Below, in pieces: positions 58,449 to 64,000 of a DNA stretch of 64,000 nucleotides. How positions within the stretch are numbered: the first letter of the stretch is position 1; the number at the start of each line of letters is the position of its first letter. The position numbers and the translations under genes were made by a program. The notes under the pieces are model-generated. The model had not been told where the DNA came from and searched no databases. It saw nothing but the letters and a program-made list of their open reading frames with translations. Source of the DNA: Homarus americanus (taxonomy: Eukaryota; Arthropoda; Malacostraca; Decapoda; Nephropidae); contig NW_024737068.1 in the NCBI RefSeq assembly GCF_018991925.1, forward strand, positions 3,435,910 through 3,499,909. The letters run 5' to 3'.

Positions 58449-59560
58449 CCTGGGTTCGATCCCCGGACAGGATGAATCTATGTGCAAGTTTTTTTATGCA
58501 ATTTGCCTCTGTCTACCCAGCAGTAATTGGGAACCAGGATGCTAATCGATTTGCCGATCGTATTCCGGGGTAATGATTAACCAGTGCAGGTGACGAGTTG
58601 TCCGGTCTTCTCGGACTATTCCTTGACACTAGGGCATGCAACTCGTTAACTTAAGGCAGCGTCACACTAGCATTTCTATTGTCAACTCTTCCATTAATCG
58701 TCGATATTTTTGCGAATCGTCGACGTTGTCGTTGACTTTTTGTCAAGCGTTGAAGACCTTCTGCACGACAACTTTCCGGAGTCAACTCATGAGTTATAAT
58801 TGATACTAAAAATAGTTATAAAAAATTACTTAAAATATAAAGCTAAGATTATAATGAAATAATTATTAATCTTTTCCCAGAGATTTCTCATTATTATGTT
58901 TAATTTCGTGATTTTAAAAAGGTAAGGAAATATCATTTGTTGTTTACAATTTGACCACGCGGGAATAACAACAAGATGACGGAACCAACAGATAAAATAA
59001 TTCCCCAAGTATGGACATACCTCTCCGTGGAGTTCTTGGTGGCCCAGATAAGGCAGAGCCGCTGTCTCTGGGATTACCAGGACTCTTCATACACCAAAAA
59101 GCCTGAAGAGGAAGGTCTATGATGAAAGAGTTTCTAGAGCTTCGTAGCCTCACAGCAGGTAAGCTATTAAATATGCTTCATGTCTTGTGTATACAGTAAT
59201 GGTAAATCTTAAGGTTACTGGCACGCCCTTTACTCTTTTTAGTTCTTCGACGTTGGAAAACACCCAAGAGCATAGAATTGCTGTGCTTTCTTCGTCAGTT
59301 GGATCTGTCTTGTTTGTTGAGAGTTGTCGAATGGGGGAAACTGGCGAGTTAGTTGTAAACGCATGTGTGACGGTGCACAACAAAAAGACTGACGATTATC
59401 TGAAAGTTGACAAAAAGTCGACGAAAGAATGGTAGTGTGACGCTGCCTTTACGGTGTGGTTGTTATTTTGGCGACAGCTTCTACGCCTTAAACAAATTCA
59501 CGCCTAGGTGGTCCTTGGGCCTGCCGTCCTCGTTACACGAGGGGCAACCATTATTTTTGT
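58449..59560 (+). mobile_element. SINE family B, copy 2, split by a Harbinger-like insertion
   Basis: It starts at the B box GGGTTCGATCCCCGG, so the A box is lost, continues with TCTGTCTACCCAGCAGTAAT and GATCGTATTCCGGGG to 58650, and resumes at 59452 with GTGTGGTTGTT, GCGACAGCTTCTACGCCTTA and AATTCACGCCTAGG. The interruption is the TTA-flanked element at 58654-59448. Confidence 0.88.
58654..59448 (-). mobile_element. Harbinger-like DNA transposon, 795 bp, non-autonomous
   Basis: The terminal inverted repeats AGGCAGCGTCACACTA (58654-58669 and complement of 59433-59448) are perfect for 16 bases, and the flanking TTA is duplicated (58651-58653 and 59449-59451). A TTA/TWA duplication is typical of PIF/Harbinger. 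The internal part lacks a DDE transposase. A minus-strand frame (59150-59383) shares about 77 codons with the copy at 62429, including TNSPVSPIRQLS, DPTDEESTAIL and GVPVTLRF, perhaps a leftover of an ancestral protein. In this copy the likely start Met before DPTDEES is Thr. Confidence 0.8.
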
Positions 59561-59835
59561 ACCGTAGGTATTGCAGGTGTATATTGTATATTATACATGT
59601 GTTGTAATCCTTGTTTTAAATGTAAAAAGAGGTTTCATGTATGTTCAGCAAGTTTGACAGACACCCAAAGAGGCCGGTGGTCAGGATAGGATCCCTTCAT
59701 TGTTCCTGATAGTTTTGACAGTGTCAATTTAGAAGTCAAGTAATATTCTTGATTCCACAGCTTGGGCTGGCAGAATATTACATATATATACCAGTCTCTG
59801 TGTGAACCCCCTCCCCCATATTGGCATATTACAGG

Positions 59836-60564
59836 TAAAAGGCTATGGGAGTAAACCCCAAACGAAAAATCTGCGGTAGAGCCCCACATCAGGCAGACAT
59901 GCTTACAGAGCTCTAGCAAGACCCAAACGGTGGTATAGGCGGATGAGGTGACCAACATGGAAAGCCAGCATCGACACCGGCGGACGAAGGTAATGCATGA
60001 TGGACAGGCTACTAATGTGAGACCCAACAAACTGGGCTATCGGCAGTCCATTGCAACTCTACCTCTCCCCAATCGTTGCAACACTTGCACCAATGGATCA
60101 GGAAAAGGGAGAGCCAAGATGTGTGGATGTGGCCCGCGCTCCTGCCTCATCACATAAATCAACTTACGACCAGCCATCATCCAGCTCATCATACTCCTCA
60201 TTACCATCAAAACCCCTATACCCCGAAAAGTCTATGGCGACGGACGAGTGGTGGCATGGATAGGCAGAGATGACTGCCGGGAGTCTCTAATCACTACTCT
60301 GCAAAGGGGCGGCACAGATAAGATGGTCGTTTATGCAATGGGATCCAAGCAGCAGTGCAATCCGGTCCTGTTTGTCCAAACGAGCAGCCCTTTCGAGGGG
60401 CCACTCTGCTCACCCCACATGGGGAGGGGGCTAGAAAAGGTGCCCTAAAATAGCCTTCCTAAAGAACTAACCTGACTGGGCTACTGCACCCAATAAGGTC
60501 ATCCTTATGTTATCAAAAACCCATTCAAAATCACAGATCAAAACAAAAACAAGCAAAACAACCT
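59836..60564 (+). mobile_element. LINE 5' untranslated region (family E type)
   Basis: The sequence from GGTAAAAGGCTATGGGAG through ATCGTTGCAACACTTGCACC and CATCATCCAGCTCATCAT to AACAACCTCTTGCGGTCGC leads into the endonuclease frame at about 60565. The first 480 bases are repeated in inverted orientation at 60931-61403. Confidence 0.7.
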
Positions 60565-60885
60565 CTTGCGGTCGCTGCATTGAATGTCAGGATCCTTCCA
60601 GATACTGGCACAAATGAGCGTCCTGAAAGAACAACCGTCCTTGTGACAAAAGAGCTAGCTAGGTGTAACTTCGACATAGCAGCCATTAGTGAGTCCCAGC
60701 TCCCAGACGAGGGTCGACTCAAAGAACTGGGGTCTGGCTATACCTTCTTCTGGAAAGGTTACCCTGCTGCGGAGAGAGAGTGCATTTATGGAGTTGGCTT
60801 TGCCATCCGCCAACTCATGGTGCACAAGCTAACTGAAATGCCTGTTGCGATCAACGAGCGTCTCATAATGCTCAGAGCCCACTGA
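60565..60885 (+). pseudogene. LINE endonuclease N-terminus (family E type)
   Basis: A plus frame with VAALNVRILPDTGTNERPER, then ARCNFDIAAISESQLPDEGR and GYTFFWKGYPAAERE, ending at a TGA at 60883-60885. This is the start of an AP-like endonuclease: Asn in LNVR and Glu in ISES are the conserved positions; the GDFN and SDH motifs would lie beyond the break. The frame ends because the sequence passes into the right arm of the inverted repeat at 60931. Confidence 0.82.
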
Positions 60886-60930
60886 ATCACTCACGGCATG
60901 CATTTTTCATCAGTGCACATAACCCCAATA

Positions 60931-61403
60931 CTGTGCCGCCCATATGCAGAGTAGTGATTAGAGACTCCCGGCAGTCATCTCTGCCTGTCCCCGTCGCTAC
61001 TCGTCCATCGCCATAAGATTTTTCGGGGTATAGGGGTTTTGATGATGATGTGGAATATGATGAGCTGGATGATGGCTGCGCGTGAATTGATTTATGTGAT
61101 GAGGCAGGAGCGCAGGCTGCAACCACACATCTTGGCATTCCCTTTTCCTGATCCATTGGTGCAAGTGTTGCAACGATTGGGGAGAGGGAGAGTTATAATG
61201 GACTGTCGATAGCCCAGTTTGTTGGGTTTCGCCTTAGTAGCATTACCTTCGTCCACCGGTGTAGTCGTTGGGTTTCCATGGTGGTCACCTCATCCACAAA
61301 TACCACCAATGGGGTCTTGCTTGAGCTCTGTAAGCATGTCTGCCTGATGTGGGGCTCCACCGCAGATTTTTCGTTTGGGGCTTACTCCCATAGCCTTTTA
61401 CCT
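60931..61403 (-). mobile_element. LINE 5' UTR, inverted copy
   Basis: The reverse complement of 59844-60317 with moderate divergence (for example GGGAGAGGGAGAGTTATAATG against the left-arm equivalent). On its own coding strand it would lead to an endonuclease, but the frame is absent because the copy is cut at 60931. Confidence 0.85.
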
Positions 61404-61748
61404 ACAAAAGTTATTCCGCGAAGCACCGGGGCAGTGGTTGGTAGGCACCAGGACGTGCTCACATGCCAGTGGGCCTATACGCTGTCCCTCTGAGGCCCAC
61501 TGCTACCCCGAGAACCCCTGCTAATCTAGCCTGGGCCCATGAGGCACCCAGTTACCGTGTGTTGCCACGAGGATGCACAGCAGGAGTCTTGATGGCGAAG
61601 AGGCTGTGTACTGGCAGGGGAAGACTTATGCAAGTTGCTTCCCTGTTCATCACGAGGGCTAACCAGCGGCAGTAGCTGAAAGTGAGAGGAAGCCAGCAGT
61701 GCTTGCACCTTAATGCTGCCACACTAGACGCATTACACCACCTTAAGT

Positions 61749-61801
<53 letters not shown>

Positions 61802-61875
61802 ATATAAAATACATTTCTATATATATACACACACACACATACATATACGCACATACACTTACATACATACATTAA

Positions 61876-61908
<33 letters not shown>

Positions 61909-62042
61909 TCACATACCTACCACACACTGCAATACCCCTACTCGCTACAACACCTGTCAGACATGCCACGCTTACCTGTGATGTTTGCAATATGCTTACA
62001 ACAGATACTGAACACTTTTAATGTGCTACATAATATACACCT
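61404..62042 (-). other. 639-bp segment present only in the right arm
   Basis: Relative to the left arm, the right arm (read on minus) contains these extra bases between ...TTACAG and GTAAAAGG.... The segment starts GTGTAT and ends TTTTGTAG on that strand, so it obeys the GT-AG rule; both ends also share the 4-base word AGGT, so a microhomology deletion is equally possible. It contains two (AC)n arrays (about 61751-61796 and 61878-61904) and a GC-richer part (61420-61720) with no supported gene. Confidence 0.7.
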
Positions 62043-62310
62043 GTAATACGCCAACACGGGGGAGGGGGGTTAACACAGAGGCCGGTAGATATGTGTAATA
62101 TTCTGCCAGCTCAAGCTGTGAAATCGAGAATATTACTTGACTTCTTAATTGACACTGTCAAAATTGTCAAGAACAATGAAGGGATCCTACACTGACCACT
62201 GGCCTCTTTGGGTGGCTGTCAAACTTGCTAAACATACATGAAACCTTCTGTTTGCATTTAAAACACGGATTACAACACATGTATAATAGACAATATACAC
62301 CTGCAACACC

Positions 62311-62425
62311 TACTGTAAAAAAATAAAGGTTGTCCCTCGTGTAACGAAAATGGCCGGACCAAGGACCACCTAGGCATGAATTTGTTTAAGGTGTAGAAGC
62401 TGTCGCCCACATAACAACCACGCCC
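62311..62425 (-). mobile_element. SINE family B 3' fragment
   Basis: Read on minus: GTGGTTGTTATGTGGGCGAC, AGCTTCTACACCTTAAAC and AAATTCATGCCTAGGTGG, the end module of SINE B, joined at 62426 to the Harbinger-like element through a TAA. It is the right-arm counterpart of 59452-59560. Confidence 0.85.
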
Positions 62426-62428
62426 TAA

Positions 62429-63085
62429 AGGCGGCGTCACAATGGCATTCTTTCGTCGATTTTTTTGCCAACTTTCAGATAATCGTCAATCTTTTTATTG
62501 TGCACCGTCACACGTGCGTTTACAACCAACTCGCCAGTTTCCCCCATTCGACAACTCTCAACAATCAAGATGGATCCAACTGATGAAGAAAGCACAGCAA
62601 TTCTACGCTTTGTCATGGATGCTTTCAACGTCGACGAGCTAAAAAGCGTAAAAGGCGTGCCAGTAACCTTAAGATTTACCAGTACTGTATACGCAAGACA
62701 TGAAGAGTATTTAATAGCTTACCTGCTGTGAGGCTGTGAAGCTATGGAAACTCTTTCATTATAGACTTTCCTCTTCAGGCTTTTTTGGTGTATGAAGAGT
62801 CCTTGTGATCCCAGAGACAACGGCTCTGTCCTATGTGGTCCACCAAGAACTCCACGGAGAGGCGTGTCCATACTTGGGGAATTATATTATCTGTTGGTTC
62901 CGTCATGTTTTTGTTATTCCCGCGTGGTCAATTTGTAAACAACAAATGACATTTCCTTACCGTTTTAAAATCACGAAATTAAACATAATAATGATAAATC
63001 TTGGGAAATGATTGATAATTAGGTCATAGTAATTTAAGCTTTATATTTTAAGTAAAAATTTTATTATTTTTTTATAAATTTTTTA
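62429..63085 (+). mobile_element. Harbinger-like element, second copy, one end missing
   Basis: It begins AGGCGGCGTCACAATGGC at 62429 after TAA and matches the copy at 58654-59448 in reverse, but homology fades near 63085 and the second terminal repeat is absent. The frame at 62498-62731 keeps an ATG before DPTDEESTAILRFVMDAF and is open for 78 codons to YLIAYLL. No transposase domain is recognisable. It was most likely copied together with the SINE as part of the inverted duplication. Confidence 0.78.
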
Positions 63086-63154
63086 GTTTAACAAATTTAC
63101 TGGCAAAGCTTGTAGTACAGTTTGCCTATTCTGAGTAATTCAGTCAGGTCTTGA

Positions 63155-63567
63155 CACTGAGGGTGGTATCAGTTCTCCCTGCCACGCAGGACAAAGGTTC
63201 ATACACAAAGAAATACATCATATTCATTAACAGCTATAAATGTATAGAGGTCAGCTTCATGTGGGTAATGTCACTGTTCACTGCCATGCAGGACAGAGGT
63301 TCGTACACAAAGATATGCATCATATTCATTGACAGTACATATACATATATGTACACACACACACATACACATGTACATACATATACATATATACATATAC
63401 TGTACATATATATATACATATATATACACATATACACACATACATACATACATACACACATACATACATATAAGTCGGTCAGATTCATGTGGGTAATGTC
63501 ACTCTTTACTGCCATACAGGACAGAGTTTCGTACACAAAGAATGCATCATATTCATTGACACTATAT
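63155..63567. repeat. Three tandem copies of a unit of about 95 bp, split by a microsatellite
   Basis: The words CTGCCACGCAGGACAAAGGTT, ACACAAAGAAATACATCAT and ATATTCATTAACAG (63178-63236) recur at 63280-63338 and 63509-63567. Between copies 2 and 3 lies an ACATAC/TATACA microsatellite (about 63340-63470). Open frames follow the repeats. Confidence 0.85.
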
Positions 63568-64000
63568 TATTACGAACCACGCCATCTATTGTGTCATGAT
63601 CTAACTACCCAGCACTACCGAGCAACGCCATCTAGGGACGAAACCCGAGTATGACTAGTCTTAGTCACCACTCCGGGTTTCCTTTCTCCATATCCTGGTT
63701 GTTGCGTCACCTCCTTCAACTCTTCCTCATCAGCTCCGGATCTAGGAGAGTTCAGTTCACTCTCGGAAGTGACCACACTTGGTTTACCTATCCTGGAAAC
63801 CTAAGGCACAGTGACTACCTACCATCTTCTTCAATATTCAGCCCTACTCGTCAGACACTTCAGCACTGCACTTGAGTATTGTAACCCTATATTACCTCCC
63901 ACCTCCACTTGCTTCAGATTGTTGTATGTTGTATAAATATTGTTACGAGTTGGGGATTTAGAATATAGTTATACGTCTACCCAGATCCCAACAGGTAACA
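63568..64000. other. Non-coding, possibly LTR-like end
   Basis: A moderately GC-balanced stretch with CGCCATCTA repeated (63581 and 63626) and a TATAAATATTGTTACGAG segment near 63933-63950. It could be the start of an LTR, but only one copy is in the window, so I make no call. Confidence 0.25.

Larger units (their letters stand above)
58800..63085. repeat. Large inverted repeat (arms about 1.5 and 2.15 kb, spacer 0.6 kb)
   Basis: The left arm, about 58800-60317, and the right arm, 60931-63085, are reverse complements. Both carry, from outside in, the Harbinger-like element, the SINE B end, about 280 bases of shared flank, and about 480 bases of LINE 5' sequence. The flank around 59690-59795 against 62090-62195 differs at about 10 of 105 positions by eye. 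The right arm has 639 extra bases at 61404-62042. The spacer 60318-60930 holds the LINE endonuclease start. Confidence 0.88.

Overview
The window looks like accessory sequence from a large, repeat-rich arthropod genome. A decapod crustacean is the most likely source. This rests on the mix of non-LTR retrotransposon families, tRNA-derived SINEs, a Tc1/mariner relative and very long simple repeats. That is inference from family content, since no host gene here identifies the species. There is no sign of bacterial gene organisation: no operons, no ribosome binding sites, and AT-rich intergenic DNA full of dinucleotide and trinucleotide arrays.

Layout. 0-3.3 kb: a possible first coding exon of a host gene on the minus strand (397-502) with a CRE-containing upstream region, then two minisatellites and a CA array. 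3.3-8.1 kb: a 5'-truncated but largely intact I/Jockey-superfamily LINE whose ORF2 carries endonuclease, RT and RNase H. 8.1-12.0 kb: two LTR pieces lying tail-to-tail in opposite orientations, one split by a CR1-like LINE and the other by a small hAT-type MITE with an 8-bp target duplication. 12.1-13.7 kb: a dispersed repeat and a second CR1 3' end. 13.7-17.4 kb: a 21-bp minisatellite split by a third copy of the same LTR, ending against a truncated Tc1/mariner transposase. 18.5-23.9 kb: two decayed LINEs, one carrying a SINE with an 11-bp target duplication.

24.6-35.6 kb: a 22-bp minisatellite reappears three times. Between its pieces sit a LINE with a CCHC plus restriction-like-endonuclease type C-terminus, and a Ty3/gypsy-type element. 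In the gypsy-type element the integrase lies upstream of the RT and RNase H, which is the unusual Gmr1-like order. Each of its LTRs has been invaded, one by a 5S-like plus tRNA-like SINE unit and the other by a further solo LTR. 37.0-39.6 kb: three adjacent microsatellites, a LINE 3' UTR and a LINE RT fragment. 39.6-49.7 kb: mostly non-coding DNA, then about 6 kb of successive minisatellites. 49.7-55.3 kb: non-coding DNA, one candidate terminal exon (51946-52114, minus), a 20-bp minisatellite and a purine-rich tract.

55.3-63.1 kb: two more copies of the restriction-like-endonuclease LINE head to head across a CTA repeat, another LINE C-terminus, and a large inverted repeat (about 58.8-63.1 kb). 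The arms of that repeat carry a SINE, a TTA-flanked Harbinger-like element inserted into the SINE, and a LINE 5' end. The rest of the window shows no recognisable gene.

Nearly every protein-coding signal belongs to a mobile element and most are broken. The main biology visible is nested insertion: simple repeats receive elements, element tails become simple repeats, and elements interrupt each other. That nesting gives a readable relative history.
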